64,000 nt of DNA from Stratiolaelaps scimitus. Lineage: Eukaryota > Arthropoda > Arachnida > Mesostigmata > Laelapidae. Every line of letters begins with the position of its first letter. Position 1 is the stretch's first letter. The position numbers and the translations under genes were made by a program. Below, one piece after another: positions 37,181 to 51,235 of this stretch. Where the stretch lies: positions 23,459,001 to 23,523,000 of the forward strand of contig JABWDB010000003.1 in the NCBI GenBank assembly GCA_019614645.1, read 5' to 3'. Under the pieces are notes generated by a model, which saw only the letters and a program-made list of their open reading frames with translations, was not told the origin of the DNA and searched no databases.

Positions 37181-39607
37181 CTCGGCTATTCCGGCAAACG
37201 AGTACGAAACGGAGTCGCTCCACAGTGGCTGACTCGCTTGTCTGCGCCCAGGTTAGCCTCGACTTCCAGCCTGTGTGCCAGCTTGCCTCTGTGTCCCGCA
37301 CGGCAGCTACCGCGGCAAGCTTTGCAGATCACGAATGCATAAAGAACAGCCCTAATCTCCCATTGAAGAGAACACGCACACGGTAAAGGGCAGAAGTAAC
37401 AAGACGCTGATATCTGCCTGCAAACCTGATAATCAGCAATGCGTCTGTACGCAGCAAGGTGAACACTATTGTGTAATAACACCCAGCAATAGTGATATGC
37501 ACCACAAGCACCCAGACGCATACTGCGATTGTAGCTAGCATCAAATGTAGGTGGTTTAGCTTACTTTCATTGATATATATATATATATGTATCACTGATT
37601 AATGATTTTAGAAGAATTTTTTTATTCATAGAATATATTCTGTTCAAACGGAGAGAAGCTATTTACCTTGATGATGTGTCCTTGTACAACAACGTATGCG
37701 ATTGAAGCTATAATGTAATTATAGGTGTTGCTAATAATAACTACCAATCAATGAACGAAGTACGGTTCTCGTGTATGTTATTTTGATACGAAAATTCTAG
37801 ACGAATTTTTGTTTCTTTGCAAATTCGGTGTTCGGCTGCGCTACAATTCGATACAGACGTAAAACGATACTCCAAAGTTGCGTCACTGCCTCTTCGACAT
37901 AAAAAAAAAGGCCTCCAATGTTGTCGCAGGTTAGACACACATACCCAATACAGCAGCTCTCTCTCTCTTTAAAAACATAACATCTAAAAGGCTTATACGA
38001 TCATTATTCTCAGTCTGCCCTTGTGGACTAAATCCATCAGAGAGAGTTGCGATGTTCCAGCCATCCCGGCGACAAGGCTTTTAAATGATTTTTAACAAAG
38101 GAAAAACAACCTCACAACAATCGCCCTTCCACCCTCCCTCACTGGAATCGGCTCAGCTCAAATTGCTTTGTTATCCATGTCTTCATCTCTCTCTCTATAT
38201 ATCTAAATACTACGAACTCTCAGCCAGAAGGTGATCCTGATCGAGGATCACCGAGGGCAAACGCCATCCCATGTCTCCTTTCCTTCTCAGCGTTTCAGTT
38301 CAGTGTAATCATCATTTCGAAACCGGAAGCTGGAACTCAAATGTCGCGAACCGTTTGCGCCGCCCATCCTCCCTAGATGTGTAAAGTCTCAATCAGACAT
38401 AGGAGCCCAGTGCTCCCCGGATCGTCCCTACGCCTGACACTGGCTAGACACGAGGGCAGCAAGGCAGCGGAGGGATAGCGATGAGTACATCATCTGGATA
38501 CACGCACATAGAAACAGTGAGAGTACACATAGACGAACAGATTGAGATTGAGCCACAGTGGTACCACCACCACCACCATCGTTCGTCCGTCCGTCAGACC
38601 GTAAGTCGGTCTCTGTCTGTCTGCAGCTCTGCCGCGGCTTCTGCTCCTTGTCGATGAGCAGTCTACAATGGGTATGCCGGAGGGTGAGGAAGTGACTCGA
38701 CGACGGTGGAGTCACATGGTTTACTCAGCGGGCGAGTGTGATAGTAGTGTAAAGGCGAGGGCCGGCCCGCCAATGATGTTGTCTTTAATTGCTGAGGAAA
38801 TGGCTCGGCTCCGGACAACGGGCGGGGGGAAGAGGAGGAGGCGCTCGACGAAAGACGAGCGTTAGTCCACCAGCGAGGGAGGGTGTCGCGGCAGAGTCAG
38901 GGCCCAGCCTGAAGATCGCTGCTGGCTGTCTTCGCGGAAAGGAAACGCCGACGGATAAGATAAACGACTTCAGATAAGAAGTCTGCGTGCCCAACGTGGA
39001 TCGAAAGCGCCTCGAGACTATGGCGCTGCTATTGCTGCCAGTGGAGAAAAAAAGGTTATGTTTGAAAATCAGTTACTTTGTTATGACGGCGCAAAAAATG
39101 AGGAATCTGCACAGATCAATATAATATTAGTACGTATTTTGTTTTATTGTCGTGTTGCCTATTTTCTGGACCAATATTTAACTCCCAGTTGGCGTGCCTT
39201 TAGCAATCAATGTATCAATAAAGTTTAATAGAAATTTTTCCTTTTTTAGCCATCTTCTCTGTTAGATATCTTCGAAACGGCATATTTCACCAGAGCTAAT
39301 GATGTGAACTCTCGGACCTACTTCGGAAACTCAAAGAGGAACGAGCAAAACCAATTTGTTTTGGGAAAACTGGTCAAATTGGGAAATATTGGAAAACACG
39401 AAGAAACGAAGTCTGCCCCATGATCTGCAGTAGTGGAATCTTCCTCAGAATCTAGATGTTCATAGTCCGAAACCTACCCGGTGCGGTTATTTAACATCGG
39501 GAAGATAGGATCAAACAATGAGAAGCAATACTCATTTATACTGCATTGCCTCTGGGTTGATTGATAATTTCATAAATAATTATATATAATTATTTGTGTA
39601 ATACATA

Positions 39608-39638
<31 letters not shown>

Positions 39639-42600
39639 GAGCCACATCTTTCCACTACACCGTCTCCTTAAAAAAATCCACTAATTTTCCAACGAGCTGG
39701 GCAAAATTGACACAGAAGCATAAAGGTTTACGAGCAGCGCAAAAACCTTCAAACTAAATGCTTCTCTGCTTTATTGCCCTTTGAGGGCAGTATCAAAGAC
39801 ATTATCGAACCCCTCTCCAATTTATCCGCATAAAGCATGCTTCTATTATAGATGCTTCGGGATTTGTTAAAAAATTCGCATTTCTACGTCAGTAATCACA
39901 ACCCAGATTTAGCATATGCCCTTACGTTAACAGCGTTTTCAAATATATTAACTATACTGCTTTATAGACCGTTCTGGCACTTCATTACTCAAGCCCATTA
40001 CTCGAGCTATGAGGCTTGTTTCTTTCGTATATCTCTCATTTTCATTCTCTCTGTTCGTCTTTGACGTCCACCCTATGAAGGATCTATTTGCCCGTGCCGT
40101 TTGGGAATCGCTCGCCCTCTAGTTTAAGATGCACATCCGTTACTCTTTTAATCCAACTAGCCGTTCGGACCCCACCGCAGTGGTTCTCACATCACCTCGG
40201 GACTGGCGGTGGAATTGCGCTTCCTCTTTCAAAGCTGATGTCTTCAATAACACCTTGAAGACAGACGGGAGGTATAGCTCACGCTCAGTGCTTCAATGCT
40301 AGCTGGGTGTGAAGGTGGCTATAGGCGGGGACGGCAAAGTCGAGAACAACGAAAAGAGAACTAGACCTAGCATTGGACTAGCGGGAAGAAGAAACCGACG
40401 ATAAGGGCCGGCGCCCGGAACACCACGTGCACCGACCTATGCAGACGAGGTGGGGTCCGAGGCGGTCTGCTTCTGTGTCATTTCCACCTTTCAACGTTGG
40501 TTTTTGCCGGCGAAAGTGACTTCGGGCCGCGAGGCGTACTGGTGATCCCTTGAAGCTCAACTGAGAAAAGGAACAACCCAACGTGCAGGTTGCCCCTGTC
40601 ATTGCAGCGTTAAAACGTACCACGAGCGGAAGAGCGGAGACGCTCACGAGGTAGCGATGGGACTAGTCGCACGCATCATTTTGCTGTTTGCTGATGCAGT
40701 AGCGTCGTCAACAGTGGGCCCTTCCACAATGCGTTCGTTCGTTGGTTCGCATTCTCGATCTGAGAGGCAGATCTTCTTCTCTCCTGAGAAAAGAAGTAAC
40801 TCCACCACGAGTTCAGAGGGCAACGCGAATGCGCTTCTCTGAAGACAGATGAGCGTCAGCTCCCCGAGGAAAACAAGCGAGAGAAAGAGCTGCCCCGGAA
40901 TCAACAAGAAGAAGACTGAGAAGCTTCAGAAAGAAGAGGAAGAAGAGACGAGACGGCGAGAAGGTTAACTGGCTAACCGAGTATAGACTGAGCTCGGAGA
41001 ATGGGAGCACTTGCTAGTCGCGCAGAAGGGCACCTGAGCGAGGAATTATTTCAGGAACGCAATGGTGAATACACAGTGAATATGAGGTTCAAGGGGAACC
41101 ACCGGCGGAGGGTTTACAAAGCGACGCAAACACTTGATGAGATGATCACGACTAGTTGTGAGTACACACAGAGAACGATCACACATAGAGATACAAGGGC
41201 CAGGCGTTCATAGGGCGCTCGCTCTTGCCGTGTTTCGCCAAACAGGATCAACGAGCTCCAATTCGAGGGATTAGCGAAGTGTCGCACCCCACCGAGAGTG
41301 GAAACACTAGCACGCAAGCAACAGGCTATCGAACGGGGCCACTCAAGTCTGTGGTGCATTAAACAGGATCAAAGTGATTAGATTCAAGTCAATTTGTTAT
41401 TAGTCGGTTGAATGCTGTATTTTTTAAGTTTGGGATTAAACAACATGATTTACGACCGAGAATAAAAATATGATTAAATTGAATCGAATTATTATTAGTA
41501 TTATTACGTGCATATGACTCCACCCGCGGCGTCTTCGATATGTCCCCTAGACGATAGCGGTACCAGCACATGTCAATGGGGCTGGAAGCGATGCTGAGAA
41601 TAATACTTTTACAACCGGCTTAGTCCGCCTTCTTCACTCAAGCTGGACCAATCCCGAGTTGCTTTTGTGCGGCTGCAGTATCAAGGCAGCATAATGAATG
41701 GACGAGACGACATCAACGGGTACATCGCAACGGCTTGCTAGACATATGTACATATGTCCCTTGAGCTGGATACCACTTAATTTTTACACCGCAAAGAATG
41801 AAGGACATTCAGTATTTCTGCATCTGCCAGAGGGTCCATCCTCTGGACCCCTCCAATATCCCTGTTTATATTCTATACAGTGCACAGATATTGTCGTGTA
41901 TTTTGACAATATGTCAATGATTAATCTATCATACGACATGAACGCTGTCTAGGAACGGCTACATGTGACGTATTATTGATCCATAGTGACTTGCTCTGCT
42001 AATGAAACAAATTGTGGGATGCATCTCTTGTTTGTGTTCGACTTTGTTGCTAACGAGCCCCGAACATATTTCGTAAGTGGAATCCTCTTCTCCCGTTGTA
42101 CGAGACGCCTCGATGTCTATTACAGTGCGTCAGAACCTAACATGGTGTCAAGGTTTTGCTTACTGTTAGCGTTACCGTTTCGAGCATAAGGCGTATGCCT
42201 AATTCAAAATAATTCATATTCAGTTTCGTATATTTACATTATATTTATCTCGCTCGGTAAGCGAGAAGAAGCTTCCGACGTTGTTCTGAACGTGGTTATA
42301 GATTGTATAGTGAGGGTAATTGTGTATCTGATGGCGGATGCGGAATTGCTCATTGACTCGTTAAACTTTGTCGTCTTGACGTGCCTGTAATTCCGGCTTA
42401 CCTCGAGGTCGTACAAATGTATGTGTGAGGTCATTGCACATGCATGTGTAATGTTGCATATCGTGACATGATCTAACTATTACTATTAGTATTATTATGT
42501 TTGAAAAAGAGAACAAATCAATGGTTGTTTAGACCGTATTATAAAGTACTTCTCGGGGACAAAACAGCGTTATATGATGGTGTATGATATTGAATTGGAA

Positions 42601-43100
42601 GCTGAACCATTCTATCGTTCGAAGTATCTTTCCCGATGAGTCAACAGATGCAAGTTTGACGTCTCGTTAATAGGCATAGAAAACGATAGACATATTTGTA
42701 TATATATATATATATATCAATAACGAGTACGAAAGATGAGCAGAGTTCCAATCGAACAATTAATGGTGCATCGCTTGTCAAAATAGTTTGCTACGTGCAC
42801 GCTACAATGCCTTATATATATATATATATATATAACTCGTCGTTAGCTAATTAGAATGAGTAGTCATTTATTTTTCCACCCGACTTTTGATTTCAACCTT
42901 CGCATTGCATATAATTTGGATACTTGCCTCGCATCGTGTACACACCTGGGAATTATAAGCTATCCGTTTCGATCTGGCCATCATTTACTCCCGGCAGTGA
43001 TATAATAACTCAAATTGGAGCGAAATTGAAAACAACAGTAACGGTGAAGAACGGGACAAAAGCGGAAATATCTAAACAAAAGCGAGAGTTCTGCTAAATC
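37181..43100. other. Long AT-rich non-coding stretch
   Basis: No supported gene over about 5.9 kb. It includes TA tracts near 37572-37590, 39616-39638, 42699-42718 and 42813-42834 and a GC-richer patch at 38.4-38.95 kb. All open frames are short and lack known motifs. Confidence 0.55.
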
Positions 43101-44692
43101 ATCGCTAAGTCAAAAGGTCGCAGTTAAGAAGCGGCAGCAGATGGTCGACATTATTGTCGAGAAAGCGGCCAAACAGCGACAAGGAGGAGCCCGTATGCAC
43201 CATATGCATCAACCACAGGTATTCTACCACCTCTACCGAGAAGTGAGCGCCGTGGCCTTCCACACCCTCCCACTCTGGATGAGGATCCAAATTAAAGATC
43301 AGTACGGCGAGTGCAGCAGCAGGAGCAGGAGAGAGAGAGAGAGATACTCGACGGACAACAACCGTAGAAAGGTGTCGTTGCCATCCTCATCACGTTCGTC
43401 CTCAAAGCGAACCGACCAAGCGTGCGAGAGAGCAAGAAGTTGGTAGACCAAAGGGAAGCCGAGAGAAAAATCAGAAAGGAGTGCGAAAACGCAGAAATAA
43501 CGAATGAAAATAATAACATAAGACCAGCGAGAAATAACGGAACAAATTGGGAGCTAGAGCCAGCCGAGTTAGAGTTGGGCGGGCCGGTGTTTGGAGGGTA
43601 CGGGTACGTATCTCTCTCTCTCTCTCTCTCTCTCTCGATGTTCGTGAAGGGGAAAGACCGGGCGGAAAAGAATGAAATGCGTCCGGCGGAGACTGAAGAA
43701 GCCGAAGCAAGGAAATAGAATGGACCTCGCCGCTGCGCTAGGCAAGGAACGCACTAGAGAGGAGCGGGAGCGCAACGACTAATGCTACACGATCGCTCAA
43801 AACGAAACGTGTGAAAGAGAAATCAGAAAGAGGACGAAAACGTGCGAGAGAAATAGAGAGAGCGATGAGATAGATAGCCGCAGAGCCATCCCGAAAGAAC
43901 CTGGGCGAAAAGTTTTCGCGCTGCGACCCCGGAGGCTGTGCCGCTCACAGTCGCAGAAGTAGCAGCGTCGGCGGCGGTGGCGGCCAGTTCCTGCAGGAGC
44001 ACCAGCACCACCACGAGCACCATTCTCTCAGGCAACCGCCGTGGCGTAGCGCAGACCGCCCCACCGTTACCTCGTCCCGGCAGCCGTTGGGCTTCCACTG
44101 TTCTTCTCCTACTATTATGATTATTGTTTGAATAATAAAAGTAAGCCTGCCTGCCTTCCTACCTACTCGCCTCGCTCTCTGTTTTTCTCCCGTTATCGTC
44201 CGCACTGAATAGAGGGTTTGCCCCTGGCTTTGCCCAGTTGGCCCCTGTCGACTAAGAGCAAACTGGCAAAGAAAAGAAATATGATGGCAGAGAGCGAAAG
44301 CAGAGCGGGCGTAGACGGTCACCGGGACCGCGGCGGCGGGGGGGCGGGGGGTCTTCGGGGGCGTCGGCAAACGCTCTTCTTTAATTTGTCTAAAGTTTCG
44401 GCCTGTCTTTACACCCTGCCAGCTAACCTGCGGCGGCAGGTTCGACCCTCGGCGGCTCCGTGGGCAGAAGAGAGAGACGGGGTACCGCTCCTCTATATCC
44501 TCTACCGCTGTCGGATCCCTATTCAGCTTGGCTGTATTCGCCTGGCCAGGCTCGTAACTCTTACCACTACATTTCACCTCGCCGCGCTCGGGGCGAGCGG
44601 GGGGAGGTGAGGTGAAAGTAGCCACCTTCAACCACCTTCAACAGCCGACGACCCCCGGCCGTCAACTAAGACGGCCTCGACGGAGCAGCACG
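43101..44692. other. GC-rich island 6
   Basis: Purine-rich with GA tracts at the start (43.3 kb), the (CT)n tract at 43611-43636, then GC-rich with CAG/CGG clusters (43960-44000) and a G-rich run at 44331-44362. Overlapping low-complexity frames occur on both strands. It may be the promoter and 5' UTR side of the candidate first exon at 44693. Confidence 0.3.
43611..43636. repeat. (TC)n microsatellite
   Basis: Thirteen TC units. Confidence 0.95.
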
Positions 44693-44710
44693 ATGTTCAA
44701 CGCCAAAAGG
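44693..44710 (+). CDS. Speculative short first coding exon (MFNAKR)
   Basis: An ATG followed by five codons (Phe-Asn-Ala-Lys-Arg) ends exactly at a near-consensus splice donor, AAAAGG|GTACGTGAG, at the downstream edge of a GC-rich triplet island. A short first coding exon with a few basic residues before a long intron is a common design in animal transcription-factor genes. The evidence is only the donor and the position. No partner acceptor exon in this frame was found in the window, and the protein is not recognised. Confidence 0.15.
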
Positions 44711-46300
44711 GTACGTGAGACGACGACCCGATGGAACGAACAACAATGGAAACAGATGACAACGATGACGCGACGGCCGGTGAGCCGGTGACGAGTTCAG
44801 AGAAGCCGCGCTGTTATTCTCAACATTTTGTATATGTCGTCGACCTGAAGAATGCGGCCAAAGGATCAGGGAAAAGAAGGGTATCAGCTAGAGTAGACAT
44901 TTTCTGTAGAGGAAGAATTTTCGTCCCTTGTTCTCTTTCTCTCTATCTCTCGCTCGCTCGCAGGCTCTCGGCAAACAACGGCGGCGGCCTCGAGAAATGT
45001 CCCAAATGATGGGATGGTTTTGTATTCTACTACTTCAGACTTCACTCTTGATGATAGTACGCGTTGAAGCGAGAAGGGAATACGATGTCCTTAACCAACT
45101 TGAGTTATGTTATTATATTATGCGTATCGCGTCAGGCGCTGAACAAATTCAGGGAAGACTCCGATGACGAGACACTTCGGAAAATTGTATTTGCATGAAT
45201 CGACAATCAATAAACAAATAATACCACAATGCTCCGGAGACAATTGTGCGTGGCTAGACGCGCATTTAACCATCCAATAATGTCAGGTTGAGGGTGGCTC
45301 CGACAACGACGGGAGATTTTGGTCTAGGGGCGTTGTGTTGCGGATATTTTCGCTGGCCAAACGCAGTTTTACGATGAAAGTACACATATCAAGAGGTGCG
45401 GTAATGCATAATTTAATGCTTCTCCTGCTTACGAATATATTTATTGCAATCGTTTATATTTTGCATATTTGTTCGCTCAGGAACTAGTGTCTAACTCATA
45501 ATCACAATCACATTCGAAATAATGCCTGTTCAACAAAATCATACTTCGGATCAGATTCATAGCACAATGGTATTCGAATCGTACGGCTTTCTTGTTGGTT
45601 GGTCGAGCCCGTGTTTCTTGCGAGCTCACCCGACGGCCAATCGCATCGCAATATGATCTGAAGGCTGCTGGCGTGGCCCGAGATCAGCAGCCAATCCCCG
45701 GCCGACTTGAGCTTATGATTTGTGCCAATCGGATCTGAGTGCCCGGGACATACCGACCCCACAGCTTCGTGGGTGACGAGTTTGATTGACAGCTGTCAGG
45801 ATGGAGGTGCCTCTCTGCGAGAGGAGCGCGAGCACGATGTCTCCTCCCGTTGGCCGACAATACAAGGGACCAGCCCCCCAACTGGCGCGGTTTTGAAGCA
45901 GGGCAATTATATGGGCGAACTGTGTCGATATGTGTGTGTGTCTATCTCTGTCTATCTGTGGCTATTGGTAAAGTCGAAAAGATGACCAGGTCATGTAAAG
46001 GAGATTCTTTTCGAAGAGCTGGATTCTACACTCAGTGAGGGCTGATATATTAATGAGGATGAATACAATGTATTTGAATTCGTTTGTACATATTTATAAT
46101 GAAATACTCAAAGAATGACTTGTGCGATTCTACCTGTTGGAGATTGTGTGGGCGTCGAGACTAATAATCACGATCACATACGACGTGCCATTGTATATAA
46201 ATATCTTGAAGGAGTCACGTCGTAAAATAAGACATATTAACCAACCAGAATAATTTAAGGCACCCATAGTTGTCATCGCCTCCCTCGGGGGTCACCGTGA
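44711..46300. other. Non-coding stretch, no gene recognised
   Basis: GC-moderate to 45.0 kb, then AT-rich. The frames at 45.5-46.0 kb occur on both strands and match nothing known to me. Confidence 0.55.
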
Positions 46301-46303
46301 CCA

Positions 46304-46357
46304 CGGCCTCGGCCTGACATCCTGTCCCCAACTACTTTTCTAATTATTCTATATTTT
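46304..46357 (+). repeat. Dispersed short motif, copy 4
   Basis: CGGCCTCGGCC, then GTCCCCAACTACTTTTC, then TAATTATTCTATATTTT, in the same order as at 1-48. As there, a TA tract follows, here 40 bp downstream. Confidence 0.45.
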
Positions 46358-46391
46358 AAGTCAATCCTAATCAATACATTTTTTGACATGT

Positions 46392-46395
<4 letters not shown>

Positions 46396-46424
<29 letters not shown>
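46396..46424. repeat. (TA)n microsatellite
   Basis: About fourteen TA units, just outside the left arm of the palindrome at 46433-46646. Confidence 0.95.
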
Positions 46425-46427
<3 letters not shown>

Positions 46428-46432
46428 TATAT

Positions 46433-46646
46433 AAGATTAATATTTATCACACACACATACCGATTGTCTATATATATATATATATATATATCAGAGTGAA
46501 GATTAAGTGGGGCGTGAGTTTAGTGGGTAGGTCTGCCACTCCACCAGGCAGGAGTCCCAGAGTACCATGGCAAATATATATATATATATATAATATATAT
46601 ATATATATAAGCAATCGGTATGCGTGTGTGTATAAATATTAATCTT
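46433..46646. repeat. Palindrome with 34-bp arms around TA tracts
   Basis: The left arm (46433-46466) and right arm (46612-46646) are near-perfect inverted repeats; AAGATTAATATTTAT and CATACCGATTG appear in both, mirrored. The loop of about 145 bp has TA tracts at both ends (46469-46491 and 46574-46609) and an 80-bp unique core, about 46492-46573. Single-stranded, it would fold into a very long hairpin. No transposase or target-site duplication was seen. Confidence 0.85.
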
Positions 46647-47104
46647 TTATACATTGAGAGGACCGGTAACACCTTTGTGGCATTGATCTAAGAAACAAGT
46701 CAGACCTAACATTGGCGCCCTGTTGCCTTGAACGTGTCTTGCTTTCATTCTTCACTTGGCCTCGCTTCAAAAATAAAGACCACCATTAAATTCTATCGTC
46801 CTTGTGTCATCATCCATAGATCGCACGTTCCCGCTCGATCGGCAAATTACGAGTGTGCTCATGACACCGATACCCATCGGTTTTGTCCTCACTTTGTTTA
46901 GTCCAAAGCTTCCGCCACGTGCCGCAGAGCCCAGTGGGTGAGTAAGTGAACGAGCAGCAAATAAGTTTTCAAGAGAATGAGGGAGCTGACCGACTTCTTT
47001 ATGACAGTTCGTCCGTCGCCTGCGGCTTTGAAACGTTTCCACAATGCAAGCCTTTACACCGATCAGCCGCGACACTGAGCGCCACTTTATATAGTTCATA
47101 TAGA

Positions 47105-47110
47105 TATATA

Positions 47111-47157
<47 letters not shown>

Positions 47158-47161
47158 TATT
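47105..47161. repeat. (TA)n microsatellite, imperfect
   Basis: TA repeats with AA and TACA interruptions. Confidence 0.9.
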
Positions 47162-48195
47162 ATGCGATGCGTACCATGGGGTCGGGTGTCAGCCGTTGCA
47201 TACCCCACAAAACCAGCGACGAACCGGAGAAAGGGGTATCTATAACCTGAAGGATACAACAAGAACACCACCGTTGAATTGTCTGCTTGTGTACACGTGA
47301 ATTTCGCGAATTTATTTCTATACATCATCCGTCTCCCTGCACGAGGAGCACACAAGCAACGAAGGATGCATACGGCCGTATTCACGCATGGACAGCAAAG
47401 CGTCACCTATACGCTCGTGTGGGTGATTGTATGCGGGTATCTGTCGCTCTGATAAGGCACAGGTTATGAGGGCCGTGCTGCTGCTGGTGGTGGTGGTGAT
47501 GTACTGCTTGAGGAAGCGGTTGGACCGGTATCTATCTAAGAAAGGAGCTGGCAAGTTGTCCTACTGATCTCGCGGTGCTTAGAAGGCAGGAGGGGAAATC
47601 TATTTGTCCGGAAGTCGTTATTCAGATAGTCTATACACCAACACTTTACGAGAGCCACAGAGGAGGGCAGCGTGTGCGAAGAGAATAGCGAAATACAGCA
47701 TACTGCGCGACACTTACTATAGATAAATATTTCGTGTTTTTTTGTTAGTTGACAGCTATATCTGGAAGAAGTAAAGAAAGGGTCCTAATATCTGATGGCG
47801 AATTCAATAACGCAGCTCCTTGGGCGTGAGGTCGGGCACGATGAGATTGGATCACCCGGATCGATGTATTAACATTCACACACACGCACCTATACGTGAC
47901 GATTTTTATGGACGACATCTCACACTGGAACGCGAGTCTACGTATCGAGCTTTGAGGCCGTCTCGTTGACTTCTCGTATTTGTATCATGAAGTCCTTCCG
48001 CATCATGCTCAGTCAGAAGAGCTTTCGCGGGGTGTTGCAAAGTGGGCTAACGGTGGTGTGGGTTTCAATGTGTGTGAATGAATATATGTGGGTGTCTCGC
48101 GCAGGAAAGAAATGGTCCATGCGAGAACCACAAAGAGTTGTTGCGCTGCTGCTGCTACCACCACCGGCGCCGCTTGCCTTTCACGCGATAGAGAC

Positions 48196-48218
48196 AGAGA
48201 GAGAGAGAGAGAGAGAGC
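48196..48218. repeat. (GA)n microsatellite
   Basis: About eleven GA units. Confidence 0.95.
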
Positions 48219-49882
48219 CGTCTTCTCATAGACGGGACGGCCTGCTCTCGGCTATGAAACGGCTGCACTGAGAAGAGAACGCCCCGAACAGCGAGAACTA
48301 TGGAGTTAGCTGGGGAAGTAGCCTAGCTACATTGTCGACGCATACGCCGGAAAATCGGCCTGCTGGCCCCCGCGCTTCTTTTGCGCGAGCCACATTTTTA
48401 TGAGGGCAATAACATTGAGTGCAGCGTTTCATCAAATAGTCAACAAGCACAAACCAACAAAGGCGTAACACATACATACACTCTGCGGTTGAACATACGG
48501 TTGTATGAGCATGTATGAGTGTTTATCTAGCTACGTACGTCGGAATAAAAATATCACACAATGATTGGTTCATTGGTTTATTTCGAACTGCAGTTTTTCA
48601 CAAATGCTTAAGTTCTCACTGTAAAACCTGATGGATGTGGGTTCACATCGGAATTGTACGAACCGATTTGTCGAGGATCATCGGCTGGCTAATTGACAGT
48701 CACACGTTGAGACCATTTATTTATTTCTCGGTCTCAAAAATGATGTTAACTTATCATGATAGCTTTTTAATATGCATTATATTATATAATAATACAGAGC
48801 TATTGGTCGTTGTCGTGTGTCTAGTAGGGAGATATTTTTATGGGAAAGTTATTTGTCAGGTTCTGGGAAGGAATGTTTGAAATAAAAACAATTGTTGCCG
48901 GATTTCAATTTTTGCTTCTTATACTTGTGGCTAGTGGAAGGGATGGGGAGCCTTTTTCTCTTAGGGTTAGCTTATACTCGTGTCTCATATGCTCGAGTTA
49001 AATGAGTTACCTAATGCCAACAATCATTAAGATTGTGACTCTCGTGTTATGAATTTGAGGTAATTCAAACAATATATATATATATATATATATACTCTGT
49101 CTAATCAATCTAACCTATTCTGTTGCTCGCGAGCAATCCATTACTATCAACCAGTATTTGCCTAGCTGGCTAATAAATAGACGGGGCTATTTACTATTCA
49201 CTCTGTCCAGTTCCGATGGTGAATCGAATTTCCAAGTACGCCTTTTACATTCCTTACTGACCCTTGTCTTTCTCTTTCAATGTAGTCGTGAATGCTACCG
49301 GCTCACAAGGTGTCTCTACTCGTATACACTAGTACAAGCGTGTATTTGTATGTTGCGAAACAAATAAGCGACCGACGCCCCATCATGTTCTCTTTGCGGC
49401 GACAACGGGGGGGGAGGGATCATCTCATCTCAGCGTCTCGAAGGTAGCAACGCCGACCGAGCGCCGGCTTCAGTGAAGGCCAGAGGACGACAAAGTCAGT
49501 GGCACGGCAATTGAGGGACGGTAAGGGTCCGGATGGGGCAAGGAGCCGTGGGGTTTACTTGGGTGCTGCTCGCTTACTCTAAATCCATTCATCCATCTTC
49601 TCAGCGCCAGCCACGGCGCGTCCTCCGGTCTCCTCGGGGCTCGGCTAACGGTCGACTCGATGCTCGAGGCTTCATTCGAATCCCAGCGGCCTTTTCCCTC
49701 GTCGGCTAGATTCGATTGCTTTTGCGCGCGCCGCAGCGTGGCGGGAAAGTACTCGTTGCTCCTGTGGATCCCAGCCGGTGCTTACGGCCGCTTCAGCCGC
49801 CGTAGCGCAAGACTTAGTTCGCTTCGGCAGCGGCGAAAGTAGCTGAGTGGAATGAGAGATAGTTGGAGATCTGGGAAAGAGA

Positions 49883-49926
49883 GGAGAGAGAGAGAGAGAG
49901 AGAACGGCCTCGGCTTCACCGCTTGC

Positions 49927-49966
<40 letters not shown>
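49883..49966. repeat. (GA)n then (TA)n microsatellites
   Basis: A GA tract (49883-49902), a short ACGGCCTCGGCTTCACC spacer that resembles the start of the dispersed short motif, then a TA tract (49926-49966) with one TG interruption. Confidence 0.85.
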
Positions 49967-51235
49967 GAGTAAACGAGAGAGAAATGGATGAGACCTTAGC
50001 AGAGAGGTGTGTAGGGAGGTGAGTTTAACCGACTTCACTCACTCTCTGGCAGTTCCACTGAGCCAACAGTTTGTAGTATAGCTGGCTAGTGCCGATGCTC
50101 ATCTCTCTATCTCGCCCTTGCCATCTCCTTCTCTATCTGCCTTGGCAGAGGATAGTGAAGGTTGGAGAATACCTATCCATCTATCTGTCGGCCGATCTAG
50201 CTGAGTAAAAGAGTGCGGCCACCACGTAGCACTTGGTACAAGCGCGCGTGTGGAAAGAATCGAAACCCAAAACGAAAACGAAGCTGAAGCCTCTCCCGGC
50301 ATCAGCTCCATCACTACTACGACTACGGTGGTTGTATCAGGGGCTACCACGAGTATACATTATAGCCTGGTTAAACAGTCACCGCTACCGTTGCCGCCTC
50401 AACGAGAAAAGGCGAAGACGCGGTGCCGACACAGCGGAACAGTCAGTGCTCTGCGCTCCCCATAGCGCGGTGGCGGCGGCGGCGCCGTTCGGAGCCACCA
50501 ACTCTGACTGCTAATACAGTGCCCGTCCTGCCGCTGCTACCACTGTGATTAACTCTATTCATTGATGCTTCATTCATTTTTAACTTAATTAGCTTCTCAC
50601 ACCCACCGTCCATCGAGCCCAACGTGGGCCAGAGGAGGTCTGAGTCTAATTCACCGGTAAGCGTGAAGCGATAAGAGGTAAGAGCGGAGGCGGCGGCGGA
50701 TGGGGGCTGCCGGCAACAGGGGCAGGAGCCGCCCATGCGACTCACTACTGTCTGAGAGACTTGTGAGGCCTATGTGGCTGTCGCTGAGTGAGGCTGTCTG
50801 AGCATGTGTGTACCTGGATGTACTCGGGGCCGAAGAAAAGGGAAGGTTTCGCTCTAAGCTCCTACTTCTGATCTAATCCTGAGTGGTGGCGTCACGGTAC
50901 TTCGTGAGGTGGATTGGGATGAACGGGCGGAACGAAGACGACGACGACGCAACTTGTTATAGCAACGGAGGCCGTCACGGGTCACACACTGACAGCGCGG
51001 GGGAGGAAGCGCCAAAAAGCCTAAGATCCTGATTTAGATATTTAAGCATATTCGATATTAACTACCGGTATGCTCGAGTGGTCTTGTGAGCTTTTGAGTG
51101 AATATCGGAATATCCATCACGATGTCTACTGATGGATAACAGGTATTAGACGATTGTTAGGATTGATAAGCGCTGGTAATTTGTATTGTGGCAGGTATTC
51201 CAGGTAATTCTGTGTATTTGAACATAGAATAGATC

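Larger units (their letters stand above)
46647..51235. other. Non-coding stretch with microsatellites
   Basis: AT-rich to 49.3 kb, then a GC-rich patch at 49.4-51.0 kb with triplet clusters (GGCGGCGGCGGCG near 50471-50483). Tracts include (TA)n at 47105-47161 and 49071-49093, (GA)n at 48196-48218 and 49883-49902, and (TA)n at 49926-49966. Frames at 47966-48271, 50233-50514 and 50443-50745 show no domain. Confidence 0.5.
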
